Origin: Anaerolinea thermophila | GTDB taxonomy: Bacteria > Chloroflexota > Anaerolineae > Anaerolineales > Anaerolineaceae | Assembly: GCF_020723905.1 (NCBI RefSeq) | Contig: NZ_DYHZ01000006.1 | Span: 124,001 to 188,000 of the forward strand | Direction: 5' to 3' | DNA length: 64,000 bases | In this document: positions 44,666 to 53,080 of the stretch, piece by piece | Numbering within the stretch: position 1 is the first letter of the stretch | How the letters are laid out: every line of letters begins with the position of its first letter | Translations under genes and position numbers: made by a program | The notes under the pieces: model-generated | Told to the model about the DNA's origin: nothing | The model's input: the letters and a program-made list of their open reading frames with translations, nothing else | Database searches by the model: none

Positions 44666-46165
44666 ATGAAAACACCCTTTTCGGTCCTCAGTGTGGATCT
44701 AGGCGCAGAAAGTGGGCGGGTGATGGGGATATCGTTTTCTACACAAAGCCTGACTGTGGAAGAAATTTACCGCTTCAAGAATGGCGCTATTCGAACACCT
44801 GAGGGGCTGCACTGGGATATTCTCCGTCTCTGGGAAGAAATCCTGCAGGGGCTGGCGCTGGCGAAACGCAGGGATATTCACCCGGCAAGCATGGGTGTAG
44901 ATGGCTGGGGCGTGGATTTTGCCCTGTTAGACCGCCAGAAAACCCTGATTGGTATCCCCTATCATTATCGGGACAGCCGGACCAATGGAATTCTGTCCAA
45001 AGCCTTTCAATGCATACCCAGAGAGGACATTTTCACCCATACCGGGGTTCAATTTATGCCCATCAATACCCTCTATCAATTGCTGGCAATGGTTCTTCAG
45101 TCATCTCCCCACCTGGAAATTGCTGAAACCCTGCTGATGATTCCTGATCTGTTTCATTACTGGCTATGTGGGTTTATCGGAAACGAGTTCACAAACGCAA
45201 CCACATCTCAATGTTTTTCACCCCTTACCGGAACCTGGGCATACCCGATCCTCCGTGCTTTAGGCATCCCCGATCATCTCTTTCAATCCATTGTCCCACC
45301 GGGGACAATGCTGGGAACACTGCGTCCGGAAATTTGTGAACAGACGGGTTTATCTTCCATTCCAATCATTGCACCGGCAACCCACGATACCGGTGCAGCG
45401 GTGGTAGCGGTACCGGCACAATCATCCCCCTGGGCATGGATCAGTTCGGGGACATGGTCTATTGCAGGGGTAGAAAGCCCTACCCCGGTAATTGACTCCC
45501 GTACCCTGGCACTGAATTTTACCAATGAGGGTGGCGCCTTGGGAACATGGCGTCTCTCGAAGAATGTGATGGGACTCTGGCTGGTCCAGGAGTGCCGCCG
45601 CATCTGGCAAGCAGAACAGACAGAACCGCTTACCTATGACGAGCTCACCTTTCAGGCATCTCTGGCACAGCCATTCCTGGCATGGATCAACCCCGACCAT
45701 CCGGATTTTCTTCCCCCCGGGGATTTACCTGCACGGATACGAACGTATTGCGAACGAACCCACCAGAAAATCCCCCAAACGAGAGGAGAGGTGGTGCGCA
45801 TTATTCTGGAAAGCATGGCTCTCAAATACCGGTGGATCATCGCCCAACTGGAACAGGTGACAGGAAGCGTGATTCAGGTCATCCATATTGTCGGAGGGGG
45901 AAGTAAAAACCGACTCTTAAACCAGTTTACCGCCAATGCTACGGGAAAACCCGTCCTGGCAGGGCCTGCAGAAGCAACTACCATTGGCAATGCCATTACC
46001 CAGGCAATTGGATTGGGGTATTTCTCTTCAGTGGCAGAAGCGAGAGCATGGGTTCGAGCGTCTTTTCCGATTGAGGCTATTGACCCTGTAGAAACTGAAC
46101 GCTGGAATGAAGTCTATACGCATTTTTATCAGAGGATGAAGGAAGATGAAAACATATACCTTTAA
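44666..46165 (+). CDS. rhaB: Rhamnulokinase
   Basis: This FGGY-family kinase phosphorylates L-rhamnulose, step two of L-rhamnose breakdown. It has SVDLGAESGRVMG at the N-terminus, MGVDGWGVDFALLD at about 75 (sugar-binding), PATHDTGAAVVAVPA at about 235 and HIVGGGSKNRLLNQFTA at about 408 (ATP site). At 499 residues it is of normal length. ATG 44666 has GGAG six bases upstream; in-frame codons exist back to 44552 but are probably leader. rhaD starts 20 bases inside its 3' end, so the genes are translationally coupled. Confidence 0.93.
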   Translation: MKTPFSVLSVDLGAESGRVMGISFSTQSLTVEEIYRFKNGAIRTPEGLHWDILRLWEEILQGLALAKRRDIHPASMGVDGWGVDFALLDRQKTLIGIPYHYRDSRTNGILSKAFQCIPREDIFTHTGVQFMPINTLYQLLAMVLQSSPHLEIAETLLMIPDLFHYWLCGFIGNEFTNATTSQCFSPLTGTWAYPILRALGIPDHLFQSIVPPGTMLGTLRPEICEQTGLSSIPIIAPATHDTGAAVVAVPAQSSPWAWISSGTWSIAGVESPTPVIDSRTLALNFTNEGGALGTWRLSKNVMGLWLVQECRRIWQAEQTEPLTYDELTFQASLAQPFLAWINPDHPDFLPPGDLPARIRTYCERTHQKIPQTRGEVVRIILESMALKYRWIIAQLEQVTGSVIQVIHIVGGGSKNRLLNQFTANATGKPVLAGPAEATTIGNAITQAIGLGYFSSVAEARAWVRASFPIEAIDPVETERWNEVYTHFYQRMKEDENIYL

Positions 46166-46976
46166 TATCCAGCCATTGCTGGAAATGATGGGCGAAGCTG
46201 GCAAACGCCTTTCCGAAATGAATGCCTGTGAAGGAGCGGCTGGAAATCTTTCGATATGCTTTCGTGGAGAGGTTTCCCCCCAAAAGGTGTTCTCAATGGT
46301 GGAAGAAATTTCTTTACCCATCCCGGTGCCTGAATTATGCGGCGCCAATCTTTTGGTATCCGGCTCAGGACAACGCCTCAAGGACATCATGGATCATCCT
46401 CTGGAAACAGTAGGATTCCTGATAGTCGGTGAGGGAGGACTTACCGGAAAACTCTTCACCTCTCCTCAACGGATGTTTCAACGACTGACCAGTGAATTCA
46501 ACTCCCATCTGGCAGTTCATGCTACTCTGATGAACGGGAAAAACCTCCATTTTCATGCCATTGTCCATGCTCAACCCCCCTATCTGACCTACCTGAGTCA
46601 TCTGCCCCAGTACCAGGAAGAATCCACCTTAAACCAACACCTGTTCCGCTGGCAACCCGAAACCATTATCCAGTTCCCTGAAGGGTTCGGCGTATTGCCC
46701 TTCCTGGTACCGGGCTCGGAAAATTTGATGCGTGCCAATGTGGAGGCTCTTCAACACCACAAAATAGCCCTCTGGTGTAAACATGGGGTCATGGCTTGTT
46801 CAGATGAGTCCATCCTGCGGGCAGTGGATTATATTGAATATGCTGAGGCAGCGGCAAAGTATGAGTATATGAACCTTGCACTGGGCTCTCCTACGGCTGG
46901 ATTGACAGTGGATGAACTTCTGCAAATCTGCCAAGCCTTTCATGTGCATCAAACCATCTTTCCTCAAACCTCTTAA
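46146..46976 (+). CDS. rhaD: Rhamnulose-1-phosphate aldolase (class II), one zinc ligand altered
   Basis: The enzyme cleaves L-rhamnulose 1-phosphate to dihydroxyacetone phosphate and L-lactaldehyde. The 276-residue protein has GAAGNLS (30-36), LLVSGSG (69-75), catalytic Glu117 in LTSEF, His141, and His213 in KHGVM. In Escherichia coli RhaD the zinc site is His141, His143 and His212; here the second position is Gln143 (VHAQP). This may be normal for a subfamily, and context between rhaB and rhaA leaves the role clear. The start overlaps rhaB by 20 bases. Confidence 0.88.
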   Translation: MKTYTFNIQPLLEMMGEAGKRLSEMNACEGAAGNLSICFRGEVSPQKVFSMVEEISLPIPVPELCGANLLVSGSGQRLKDIMDHPLETVGFLIVGEGGLTGKLFTSPQRMFQRLTSEFNSHLAVHATLMNGKNLHFHAIVHAQPPYLTYLSHLPQYQEESTLNQHLFRWQPETIIQFPEGFGVLPFLVPGSENLMRANVEALQHHKIALWCKHGVMACSDESILRAVDYIEYAEAAAKYEYMNLALGSPTAGLTVDELLQICQAFHVHQTIFPQTS

Positions 46977-47000
46977 CGCGCTGATTTGGGGAGGAATGTT

Positions 47001-48272
47001 GTGAAAATAAATGAAAACGAAATTCAACGAGCCTATTCGCTGGCACAGGAGCGATACGCATCTCTCGGGGTAGATACCGAGGACATTCTGAAGAGAATGC
47101 AAGGTATTCACCTCAGTTTACATTGCTGGCAGGGCGATGATGTAACCGGTTTTGAAAACCGGGAAGGGCCATTAACGGGTGGAATAGCAGCAACCGGAAA
47201 TTATCCCGGCAAAGCCAGAAACGCCGATGAACTTCGCGAAGACCTGCAACAGGTTTTCAGGTTGCTTCCAGGAAAACACCGGTTAAATTTACATGCCATT
47301 TACGCAGAAACTGGCACCCAGAAAATAGAACGCAATCAGATTCGTCCCGAACACTTTTCCCGCTGGATAGATTGGGGAAAGGAGCACTGTCAGGGATTGG
47401 ATTTCAATCCGACCTGTTTTTCTCATCCGAAATCCGCAGACGGCTTCACCCTTTCCCATCCGGATACCAGCATCCGTCAGTTCTGGATTGAGCATTGTAT
47501 TGCGAGTCGAAGCATTGGAGAAACCTTTGGAAGAGCCTTCCATACTCCCAGCATCGTAAATATCTGGATACCGGATGGATACAAAGATACCCCCGCCGAC
47601 CGTCTTGCTCCCAGACAACGTTTGCTGAACTCCCTGAACCAAATTCTGAGTCACCCTATCTCCAGAGAATATATTCTGGACGCCGTTGAGCCCAAACTGT
47701 TTGGAATTGGCTCAGAAAGTTATGTGGTGGGGTCTATGGAATTCTATGTCGGTTATGCCATACGCCGGAACATCCTGCTCACGCTGGATACAGGACATTT
47801 TCATCCTACGGAATCGGTTGCCGATAAAATCTCCTCCCTGTTACTCTACCTGGAAGGGATTTTACTTCATGTCAGCCGTGGGGTTCGCTGGGATAGCGAT
47901 CATGTGGTGATATATAACGAAGAATTGCAAGGATTAATGCAGGAAGTTATTCGCGCCAATGCACTTCAACGGGTATATATCGGGCTGGATTACTTTGACG
48001 CCAGCATCAACCGTATTGCCGCATGGGTGATTGGCGCCCGCACCACTTTAAGAGCCCTGCTAAACGCTCTGCTTGAACCCTATCCCCTGCTCCAGCAAGC
48101 CGAAAAGGAAGGAAACCTGACTTTACGCCTGGCGCTTCAGGAAGAATTCCAAACCCTCCCCTCGCAGGCTGTCTGGGAGTACTACCTGCTGACTCAGTCC
48201 GTCCCTGTTGGGATTTCCTTTATGGAGGAAATCAAAACCTACGAAAGAGAAAAACTCTCCAGACGCATGTAA
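47001..48272 (+). CDS. rhaA: L-rhamnose isomerase
   Basis: RhaA converts L-rhamnose to L-rhamnulose, the first catabolic step. GTG 47001, six bases after GGGGAGG, is the best start; a TTG 15 bases upstream overlaps that ribosome site. The 423-residue TIM barrel has LSLHCWQGDDVTGFE and GNYPGKARNADELR at the N-terminus, with metal and substrate residues in LDTGHFHPTESVADKI and RWDSDHVV. It is close to the usual 415-425 residues and completes rhaB-rhaD-rhaA. No regulator, transporter or lactaldehyde reductase is in the window. Confidence 0.95.
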   Translation: MKINENEIQRAYSLAQERYASLGVDTEDILKRMQGIHLSLHCWQGDDVTGFENREGPLTGGIAATGNYPGKARNADELREDLQQVFRLLPGKHRLNLHAIYAETGTQKIERNQIRPEHFSRWIDWGKEHCQGLDFNPTCFSHPKSADGFTLSHPDTSIRQFWIEHCIASRSIGETFGRAFHTPSIVNIWIPDGYKDTPADRLAPRQRLLNSLNQILSHPISREYILDAVEPKLFGIGSESYVVGSMEFYVGYAIRRNILLTLDTGHFHPTESVADKISSLLLYLEGILLHVSRGVRWDSDHVVIYNEELQGLMQEVIRANALQRVYIGLDYFDASINRIAAWVIGARTTLRALLNALLEPYPLLQQAEKEGNLTLRLALQEEFQTLPSQAVWEYYLLTQSVPVGISFMEEIKTYEREKLSRRM

Positions 48273-48398
48273 AAAATTACCGGGTGGGATCAGCCTTTTT
48301 CAGACCTTTCCCGGAAGATGTGGCTCAAAGAGGCAAAAGATTGATCCTTTCAAAGCGCGATTGCTGCGGTTGACATGAAAACTCAAGCAGATTCGGAC

Positions 48399-48426
48399 TT
48401 GACAAGAATCTAAGGAACGTTACAAT
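48399..48426 (+). promoter_or_regulatory. Strong sigma70-type promoter of the acyl carrier protein gene
   Basis: TTGACA and TACAAT are 16 bases apart in the 191-base gap after rhaA. A second TTGACA lies 29 bases upstream (48370) without a matching -10. The leader holds AGGAGGA before the ATG. Confidence 0.75.
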
Positions 48427-48463
48427 TCTGGTAAATTCACCCGATACGTGCAGGAGGAACGCG

Positions 48464-48700
48464 ATGAGCGACACATTCGAGCAGGTCAAAGCCGTGATTA
48501 TGGACGTAATGAAAATTGACGGCGAAGGGATTACGATGGAAACCCGCTTTGTGGAAGACCTGAAAGCGGATTCAATGGATCAATTCTTCTTAATCGATGG
48601 ATTCTGCGAAAAGTTCAACATGTCCATCAGTGATGAGGACGCCCGCCAGATCCGCACTGTGGGAGATGCTGTACGATACATTGACGCCCACCGCAGTTAA
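48464..48700 (+). CDS. acpP: Acyl carrier protein
   Basis: The 78-residue, acidic, four-helix protein carries acyl chains on a 4'-phosphopantetheine arm. The attachment Ser is in EDLKADSMDQF at about residue 37; the usual DSLD is DSMD here. DEDARQIRTVGDAVRYID matches helix III-IV. It stands alone, away from any fab gene in this window, with its own strong promoter and terminator, so it may be either the main fatty-acid ACP or a dedicated one. Confidence 0.9.
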   Translation: MSDTFEQVKAVIMDVMKIDGEGITMETRFVEDLKADSMDQFFLIDGFCEKFNMSISDEDARQIRTVGDAVRYIDAHRS

Positions 48701-48718
48701 TCCGGTTTCAAGATAATC

Positions 48719-48755
48719 AAAGACCGCCGGCAGGAAACATCACCGGCGGTCTTTT
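48719..48755. terminator. Terminator between acpP and sucD
   Basis: AAAGACCGCCGG pairs with CCGGCGGTCTTT (12-bp stem, 12-base loop). TTTT follows on the plus strand, and AAA before the stem serves the minus-strand sucCD operon. Confidence 0.85.
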
Positions 48756-48773
48756 CGTTTCTTTCTCGTTGTC

Positions 48774-49637
48774 TCAATTGAGTAAAGCAGGAATCTCTTC
48801 GGGGTGATTGGCTACGCGAACACCACTCTTTTCCAGCGCCAGTACTTTATCCCGGGCAGTACCCGTCCCACCTTCTATTATTGCTCCGGCATGCCCCATG
48901 CGCTTACCAGGAGGAGCTGATTGACCGGCAATGAATGCTACCACCGGTTTGGTCATATGCCGGGAAATAAATTCAGCGGCTTTTTCCTCATCTGTTCCGC
49001 CAATTTCTCCAATCATCACCACCTGATCGGTATGGGGATCGGCTTCAAACAATTCAAGGACATCCACAAAATTCGTCCCGTTGATTGGATCACCGCCAAT
49101 GCCCACACAGGTGCTGGCTCCCTTGCCAGCCAGTTTGAGCGCATACAATACTTCATAAGTCAACGTACCCGAACGGGAGACAATGCCAACGTTTCCCGGT
49201 ATTGCAATATTGTTGGGAATGATTCCCACTTTGGCTTCACCGGGTGTCAGCAAGCCGGGGCAGTTGGGGCCGATGAGACGGACGCGCTTTTGATCCAGAT
49301 AACTGCGTACACGCATCATATCCTGAACCGGAATCCCTTCGGTAATGCAAACAATCAACGAAACCCCCGCATCCGCGGCTTCCAAAATTGCATCGGGAGC
49401 AAAACGGGCAGGCACAAAAATCACACTGGTATTGGCGCCAGTCATTTCTACAGCCGAGCGCACCGTGTCAAATACCGGAATTTTTCCATCCAGCACCCAC
49501 TCCCCCCCTTTACCAGGAGTGACTCCCGCCACCACGTTGGTACCATAAGCCAGCATCTGGGTGGTGTGAAATAAACCTTCGTTGCCAGTAATACCCTGCA
49601 CAATCAAACGGGTTTGTTTGTTAACCAAAATGCTCAT
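48774..49637 (-). CDS. sucD: Succinyl-CoA ligase (ADP/GDP-forming), alpha subunit
   Basis: SucD binds CoA and carries the phospho-His of the succinyl-CoA to succinate reaction in the citric-acid cycle. [19 protein letters not shown] and GGVTPGKGG-type loops (here TPGKGGEWV) form the CoA site. [17 protein letters not shown] is highly conserved, and the active His lies in [11 protein letters not shown] near residue 245. At 287 residues it is of standard length. The ATG overlaps the sucC stop by four bases, giving coupled translation of equal subunits. Confidence 0.96.
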   Translation of the reverse strand: MSILVNKQTRLIVQGITGNEGLFHTTQMLAYGTNVVAGVTPGKGGEWVLDGKIPVFDTVRSAVEMTGANTSVIFVPARFAPDAILEAADAGVSLIVCITEGIPVQDMMRVRSYLDQKRVRLIGPNCPGLLTPGEAKVGIIPNNIAIPGNVGIVSRSGTLTYEVLYALKLAGKGASTCVGIGGDPINGTNFVDVLELFEADPHTDQVVMIGEIGGTDEEKAAEFISRHMTKPVVAFIAGQSAPPGKRMGHAGAIIEGGTGTARDKVLALEKSGVRVANHPEEIPALLN

Positions 49638-50776
49638 TTTGCTTCCCCTTTCACCACAGATACAGCCTTCTGAGCGGCTTCCAGAAGTGTTTCAGCAGTA
49701 ATCATGTTTGCCTCAGCCAGAAGTCGACGACCTTCTTCCGCGTTCGTACCCACCAGGCGAACCACCATGGGGATATTGGGTTTCACCTCGGCAAGCGCAG
49801 TTAAAATGCCCCGCGCCACCTCATCGCACCGGGTAATCCCGCCAAAAATATTAAAGAGAACGGCTTTGACCTTTGGATCGCTGAGGATAATTCGCAAGGC
49901 AGCGGCAACCTTTTCAGCGCCAGCCCCTCCACCGATATCCAGAAAGTTGGCAGGTTCACCGCCACACAGTTTGATGATGTCCATGGTTGCCATTGCAAGC
50001 CCTGCGCCATTGACCATACACCCGATCTCGCCATCCAGACTGATGTACGAGAGACCAAACTTACGAGCTTCCACTTCCGCCCAGTCCTCGGCGTCAAGAT
50101 CGCGCATCTCGGCTAAATCCGGGTGCCGGAACAGGGCATTATCGTCCACAATCATTTTCCCATCCAGCGCAAGGAGTTTCTTATCCGAAGTGATGACCAG
50201 AGGGTTGATTTCTGCCAGAGTGGCATCGTTATCGGTATAGGCTTTCCACAATCCATAAGCCACCTCAGCAAAGGAGCGCCATAAAGGACGGGGGAGATCA
50301 ATACTGACTGCCAGATCTCTGGCTTGATATTCTCGCAACCCCAACAGGGGGTCAATATGAATTTTGATGATTTTCTCGGGAGAAATTCGAGCCACTTCTT
50401 CGATATCCACACCACCGGCGGCAGAAGCCATCATCACCGGCCGGCGGGCAGTCCGATCATTGGTAATACCCAGGTAAATTTCCTTCTCAAAATTGACAGC
50501 TTCATCGACAAGGATTTTACGAACGGGCAGTCCTTTTATTTCCATCCCCAAAATAGCCGTTGCCAGTTCTTCGGCTTCTTTTGGGGTCTTCGCCAGGCGA
50601 ATCCCCCCGGCTTTTCCGCGTCCGCCAACCAGCACCTGGGCTTTGATGACAACTTTTCCACCCAGTTCTTCAGCAAAATGCTTTGCTTCGCTTGCCATAG
50701 TGGTCATGCGCCCCTTCGGGATCGGCACACCATAGCGGGAAAATATGGCTTTGGATTGATATTCATGCAGTTTCAT
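49634..50776 (-). CDS. sucC: Succinyl-CoA ligase (ADP/GDP-forming), beta subunit
   Basis: The 380-residue beta subunit has an N-terminal ATP-grasp fold starting [38 protein letters not shown] is the nucleotide-binding loop, and the C-terminal flavodoxin-like domain shows [15 protein letters not shown] and [17 protein letters not shown]. It phosphorylates ADP or GDP; sequence alone does not settle which. It leads the sucC-sucD operon, from an extended -10 promoter in the gap upstream. Confidence 0.96.
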   Translation of the reverse strand: MKLHEYQSKAIFSRYGVPIPKGRMTTMASEAKHFAEELGGKVVIKAQVLVGGRGKAGGIRLAKTPKEAEELATAILGMEIKGLPVRKILVDEAVNFEKEIYLGITNDRTARRPVMMASAAGGVDIEEVARISPEKIIKIHIDPLLGLREYQARDLAVSIDLPRPLWRSFAEVAYGLWKAYTDNDATLAEINPLVITSDKKLLALDGKMIVDDNALFRHPDLAEMRDLDAEDWAEVEARKFGLSYISLDGEIGCMVNGAGLAMATMDIIKLCGGEPANFLDIGGGAGAEKVAAALRIILSDPKVKAVLFNIFGGITRCDEVARGILTALAEVKPNIPMVVRLVGTNAEEGRRLLAEANMITAETLLEAAQKAVSVVKGEAK

Positions 50777-50814
50777 AAAGAGAAGCCCCTGAAGAATTTT
50801 GACTAACCTTATTA

Positions 50815-50823
50815 TTTATAACA
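50815..50823 (-). promoter_or_regulatory. Extended -10 promoter of sucCD
   Basis: TGTTATAAA on the minus strand fits the TGnTATAAT pattern and lies about 38 bases before the sucC ATG. No strong -35 is present. Confidence 0.45.
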
Positions 50824-50842
50824 TAATTCACCGAATACAAAT

Positions 50843-50888
50843 AAAAAGACCCTGTACCTACCGAGTTTTTGTACGTACAGGGTCTTTT
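50843..50888 (-). terminator. Terminator of the SPFH-HTH operon
   Basis: AAAAGACCCTGTAC and GTACAGGGTCTTTT form a perfect 14-bp stem with a 17-base loop. On the minus strand the stem ends in a T-run, just after the stop of the SPFH-HTH gene. Confidence 0.85.
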
Positions 50889-50905
50889 CTCATCGTGCCT
50901 CGCTT

Positions 50906-51952
50906 TTATCCCTTCAGAAATGTCTCTAACGCTTCCCGGCTGATGCGATAAGCATTTCCAATTTTACGGGCTTTCAAGTCACCGGCATTAATGGCGGCAA
51001 GTACATCTTCTTCAGATACTTTCAAAATCGCAGCCGCCTCCGCGGGGGTCATCACGTCCGGTATTACCGGTGTTGTCTGCCCTCCTGCTGACGACGCGCC
51101 AGCACCACCTGCTGAACCCTGCAGGGTATTGGAGAGCAGGTTGCCAATCCCCATTCCAGCACCAATACCAGCGGTCAAGCCGGCACCACCGCTGGGATTC
51201 TGAGCAGCATCGCGTAAAGCATCTGCCGCCTGAAGTTGGGTATATGTCTGCATATCCAGCATGCCCATGGCGCGCAGTTCTTCGGCGGATTTTTCGGAGG
51301 GTTTAAGGCTGGCAATATAAAAACTCTTCAGGGTTAAGCCAACCGCCGCAAAATCATCCTGCGCTTTTGCCCGCACGGCAGCACCAATTTCTTCGGTTAA
51401 CCCGATCAGTTCCGCAACGGTGCGCTGGGCAGCAGTCTCTCCAAGAATGTCCTGTAATTTGGAGAGCAGCATGGTGCGCAGGCGGTTCTCAATTTCAGTG
51501 GTGGAATACATGTGCTGGGCACCCACCACCTGCGTGACAAACTGCTGTGGGTCGCGCACCTGGAAACTGTAAGTTCCAAAACTCTGGAGCAGAGCCACTC
51601 CCAACCCCATGCCCGGATTGCGTACCAGGATTGGTTGAGGGGTACCCCATTTTTTGTCTACGAACTCCCGCATGGAAACGAAGTACACTTCTGCAGTGAA
51701 CGGTGTGCGGTTGTTAAACGCTTTTCCGAGAAGTTCAGTCAGTAGAGGGACGTTTGCGGTGCTGATGGTATGTCTTCCGGGACCCAGAACATCCAGGGCA
51801 TGCCCATCGCGGAAAAAGACCGCCCGTTGAGATTCGCGGACGATGACCTGAGAACCAAAACGAAGGTCAGCCACCCCCTGTTCGGGAAAGCGGTGGACGA
51901 TTTCATCCTGCATCTCATTTGGGTATTCAACAACATCAAAAATTCTAGCCAT
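50906..51952 (-). CDS. SPFH-domain protein with C-terminal excisionase-type helix-turn-helix
   Basis: Residues about 1-230 match the SPFH_2 ('virion core protein'/YdjI-like) branch of the band-7 superfamily, with FRDGHALDVLGPGRHTIST and an amphipathic region ending near GMLDMQTYTQLQAADALRD. A Gly/Ala-rich linker (about 235-290) follows. Residues 298-348 are a compact helix-turn-helix of the MerR/excisionase (HTH_17) type: MTPAEAAAILKVSEEDV, then GNAYRISREALETFL. SPFH relatives usually end in zinc ribbons or short tails. The partner gene lies 17 bases upstream in one operon. There is no membrane helix. I infer an oligomeric scaffold with a DNA- or peptide-binding tail. Confidence 0.8.
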   Translation of the reverse strand: MARIFDVVEYPNEMQDEIVHRFPEQGVADLRFGSQVIVRESQRAVFFRDGHALDVLGPGRHTISTANVPLLTELLGKAFNNRTPFTAEVYFVSMREFVDKKWGTPQPILVRNPGMGLGVALLQSFGTYSFQVRDPQQFVTQVVGAQHMYSTTEIENRLRTMLLSKLQDILGETAAQRTVAELIGLTEEIGAAVRAKAQDDFAAVGLTLKSFYIASLKPSEKSAEELRAMGMLDMQTYTQLQAADALRDAAQNPSGGAGLTAGIGAGMGIGNLLSNTLQGSAGGAGASSAGGQTTPVIPDVMTPAEAAAILKVSEEDVLAAINAGDLKARKIGNAYRISREALETFLKG

Positions 51953-51969
51953 GGCTTACTCCCACTCTC

Positions 51970-52503
51970 TTACTCAGACTGTTCTGCCTGATTATGAAGA
52001 ATCACCTGCACCCGTTTGTCAAAAGCCTCGATGCATTTCTGCGATTCATTCACCAGCGCCCGGATTGCGGTGCCAAGCCCCTCTGTTCCTATTGCGGCTT
52101 CGACATTGTCAATAGCGCGTTCAACCGCCTCACCGGTTTCAAATAAAGCCAGGTCATATTGATAAATCAAAGCCAGTTCTTCGGAATTAACTTTGACCGC
52201 ATCGAAGAATCCCGCATACCCATAAGAAGCGGTGCGAACGCGGTCAATGAAAGTGCGCAACTTGACTGCAGCGCCTTCCAGGTCATCCACCCAGGTTAAA
52301 CCCCCCTGCGTGAGTAGATCTCGCTGTAAAGCAGAGATTCTTTGAACCAGAGTCTCAAATCGGCTGGCTATGGTCTCACGCAAGAGTTTGTCTGCTGATC
52401 TGCGGTTCACGCGGTCCACATACCCCTTAAACCCGGGGATCTTTCCCAACAATTTTCTAAAGGGGTCTTGTTCTTCCAGCACCCGTCCCAAAATGTCACT
52501 CAT
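51970..52503 (-). CDS. Uncharacterised helical protein paired with the SPFH-HTH protein
   Basis: The 177-residue protein is soluble and almost all helical, beginning DPFRKLLGKIPGFKGYVDRV and continuing with an Arg/Asp-rich helix (NRRSADKLLRETIASRF). I recognise no domain. There is no signal peptide or membrane segment. An excellent Shine-Dalgarno (AAGGAGG) and a good promoter suggest robust expression. It heads a two-gene operon with the SPFH-HTH gene, which suggests that the two proteins act together, for example as a scaffold plus a soluble adaptor (inference). Confidence 0.7.
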   Translation of the reverse strand: MSDILGRVLEEQDPFRKLLGKIPGFKGYVDRVNRRSADKLLRETIASRFETLVQRISALQRDLLTQGGLTWVDDLEGAAVKLRTFIDRVRTASYGYAGFFDAVKVNSEELALIYQYDLALFETGEAVERAIDNVEAAIGTEGLGTAIRALVNESQKCIEAFDKRVQVILHNQAEQSE

Positions 52504-52535
52504 TTTTCCTCCTTGGTTTTATCAACCCAGAATTG

Positions 52536-52564
52536 ATTATAGCGATAATTCATCAAGAAAACAA
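52536..52564 (-). promoter_or_regulatory. Promoter of the SPFH-HTH operon
   Basis: TTGTTT and a perfect TATAAT are 17 bases apart on the minus strand, 32 bases before the ATG of the helical partner protein. Confidence 0.65.
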
Positions 52565-52642
52565 CAAAAGTTCTCTAGGGGATGGTCAAGAAAACATCAA
52601 TAAAGTTAAGACAAGTTGCAACATTTCTGTAACATGAAATGG

Positions 52643-52670
52643 TTGCAAATCAAAGAATCGCCCTTATAAT
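52643..52670 (+). promoter_or_regulatory. Promoter of the Flp pilin gene
   Basis: TTGCAA and a perfect TATAAT are 16 bases apart, 54 bases before the pilin ATG. It is divergent from the SPFH operon promoter in a 221-base gap that holds no other feature I can see. Confidence 0.65.
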
Positions 52671-52724
52671 TGAGTATAGTATCCTGAAAGATACAAAAAT
52701 ATTTCATAAGGGAGGTCTGCAATT

Positions 52725-52871
52725 ATGTTATTCGCCGCCAGAGAAAAAGGACAGGGTCTTGTTGAGTATGCACTCATTCTGGTTCTTGTCGCTGTAGTCG
52801 TCATTGTGATTCTGGCTCTTCTGGGGCCCGCAATCGGAAACATTTTCAGCAACATCATGACCAAAATTTAA
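52725..52871 (+). CDS. flp: Flp/Fap-type pilin subunit
   Basis: This 48-codon gene encodes the major subunit of Tad pili. A short basic leader (MLFAAREKG) ends in Gly, followed by the mature start QGLVEYALIL with the conserved Glu at position +4 or +5 and Tyr beside it, as required for prepilin peptidase cleavage and assembly. A single hydrophobic helix (VLVAVVVIVILALLG) and a short tail complete it. GGGAGG lies nine bases before the ATG. A promoter precedes it and a large hairpin follows, separating it from the assembly genes. Confidence 0.92.
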   Translation: MLFAAREKGQGLVEYALILVLVAVVVIVILALLGPAIGNIFSNIMTKI

Positions 52872-52895
52872 GCAGGCAAACTCGTTTTCACCCGC

Positions 52896-52925
52896 CATGA
52901 AGGGACTCGCAGGAGTCCCTTCATG
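52896..52925 (+). terminator. Hairpin after the pilin gene, likely partial terminator or mRNA stabiliser
   Basis: CATGAAGGGACTC and GAGTCCCTTCATG form a perfect 13-bp stem with a 4-base loop, 24 bases after the stop. No T-run follows, so it may protect the pilin mRNA 3' end while letting some polymerases pass into the assembly genes. Confidence 0.65.
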
Positions 52926-53006
52926 CTTGAAAGCGAGAGTGGCAACATTATTGCAACTATTCCTAATAAAACCGTAAGGTAAATTTTATTGTTATAAAAT
53001 ATGCGT

Positions 53007-53012
53007 ATAATT
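53007..53012 (+). promoter_or_regulatory. -10 element before cpaB
   Basis: A perfect TATAAT lies 68 bases before the cpaB start; only an AT-rich weak -35 (TTTTAT at 16-base spacing) is seen. It could drive the assembly genes separately from flp. Confidence 0.4.
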
Positions 53013-53080
53013 AGGTTAACTGCTACATAAGACACTGAAGAAAATCTTGAAATTCAATTCCTTTTGTTCAGGAGGATGAC

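Noticed and set aside
48921-49574. Plus-strand open frame of 217 codons
   Set aside because: Antisense to sucD, whose conserved motifs fix the true strand.
49704-50240. Plus-strand open frame of 178 codons, Ser-rich
   Set aside because: Antisense to sucC; Ser/Pro-rich composition is typical of a shadow frame.
52923-52982. Possible 19-codon peptide after the pilin hairpin
   Set aside because: Its ATG lies in the hairpin stem, no Shine-Dalgarno is present, and composition is unremarkable.
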